Shown in pieces: positions 6,017 through 6,241 of a stretch of DNA of 6,241 nucleotides. Origin of the DNA: Leptolyngbya sp. SIO4C5 (lineage in GTDB: Bacteria; Cyanobacteriota; Cyanobacteriia; Phormidesmidales; Phormidesmidaceae); assembly GCA_010671965.1 (NCBI GenBank), contig JAAHIC010000286.1:1-6241 (forward strand), read 5' to 3'. Made by a program: the position numbers and the translations under genes. The notes under the pieces were generated by a model. The model saw only the letters and a program-made list of their open reading frames with translations, was not told the origin of the DNA and made no database searches. Each line of letters opens with the position of its first letter. Position 1 is the stretch's first letter.

Positions 6017-6057
6017 GCTTTTAACAGAGTTTCAGCTTTTAGCAGGAGCGCTAGGAT
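6017..6057 (+). promoter_or_regulatory. Candidate upstream regulatory region of the DUF4870 gene (direct repeat plus -10-like box)
   Basis: GCTTTTAACAG (6017-6027) and GCTTTTAGCAG (6035-6045) match at 10 of 11 positions with an 18-bp period. A related GCTGTTTTAACA occurs at 5981-5992 in the terminator. A -10-like TAGGAT follows at 6052-6057, with only a poor -35 (TTTCAG, 6030-6035, 16-bp spacer). The repeats could be an activator or repressor site; no regulator is identifiable. Confidence 0.25.
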
Positions 6058-6074
6058 AGGAAAAAATTATTCAA

Positions 6075-6079
6075 AGGGA
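6075..6079 (+). promoter_or_regulatory. Shine-Dalgarno site of the DUF4870 gene
   Basis: AGGGA lies 9 nt before the ATG at 6089 and fixes that start, even though the upstream frame is open for some distance without another ATG nearby. Confidence 0.6.
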
Positions 6080-6088
6080 ATTTATAGA

Positions 6089-6241
6089 ATGCAAGGTACC
6101 TACGATAGTGATAAACGTAAGCTTCTAGTGGGTCTGAGCCACGGCTCTATTTTCTTCAGTGCCCTGTTGCTCTCAGCCGGAATCCCGCTGGCTATTTGGT
6201 TCGTCTCAACCGATCCGGTGGTTAAAGAGAGCGCCCAGGAA
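6089..6241 (+). CDS. DUF4870 (Tic20-like) membrane protein, N-terminal 51 residues only
   Basis: The frame is open from the ATG to the right edge, giving 51 residues. The start MQGTYDSDKRKLLVGLSHGS, a hydrophobic segment at about 18-39 (IFFSALLLSAGIPLAIWFV) and the following DPVVKESAQE match the beginning of DUF4870/Tic20-like proteins, which have the pattern KR-LSHGS-IPL-hydrophobic-V-E-A. These are small integral membrane proteins with about three to four helices and no established function. The gene has a good Shine-Dalgarno site and lies downstream of a terminator candidate, so it is probably a separate transcription unit from the flotillin. The remaining helices are outside the window. 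Confidence 0.8.
   Translation, partial: MQGTYDSDKRKLLVGLSHGSIFFSALLLSAGIPLAIWFVSTDPVVKESAQE

Overview
The window looks like a piece of a cyanobacterial chromosome, probably from a filamentous or Leptolyngbya-like lineage, though the genus is a guess. The main evidence is the octamer GCGATCGC (HIP1, the highly iterated palindrome of cyanobacteria), which I count 12 times in 6.2 kb. Moderate GC content, weak or absent Shine-Dalgarno sites on three of the five genes, and the protein families present all fit. I see no mobile element, tRNA, rRNA, CRISPR array or phage gene.

Layout: (1) Positions 1-1109, minus strand, hold the N-terminal 369 residues of a GH13 alpha-amylase/branching-type enzyme that runs off the left edge and starts at a GTG. 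(2) Positions 1110-1496 are a 387-bp divergent intergenic region with candidate promoters for both sides and an 87-nt segment with nested and mutually exclusive inverted repeats. (3) Three plus-strand genes follow: an MscS-type mechanosensitive channel with a signal peptide and periplasmic domain (1497-3137), a YqiJ/NfeD-like membrane protein with a C-terminal OB fold and an unusual Asp-alternating loop (3208-3957), and a YqiK-type flotillin (3994-5943). The gaps between them are 70 and 36 bp. (4) A hairpin terminator candidate follows at 5963-5989. (5) After a short region with iterated GCTTTTAACAG-like motifs, a DUF4870 (Tic20-like) membrane protein starts at 6089 and runs off the right edge.

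How the genes may work together: flotillins build detergent-resistant membrane scaffolds and are usually encoded next to an NfeD/YqiJ-type OB-fold partner, so genes 3208-3957 and 3994-5943 almost certainly form one functional pair. The MscS channel just upstream on the same strand, with no recognisable terminator in between, raises the possibility that a tension-gated channel and a membrane-microdomain scaffold are co-expressed. That last link is inference. The most distinctive feature is the Asp-rich repeat in the YqiJ-like protein. Its 18-bp units have diverged at synonymous positions, so the peptide pattern appears to be under selection. I found no clear evidence of a wholly new system.
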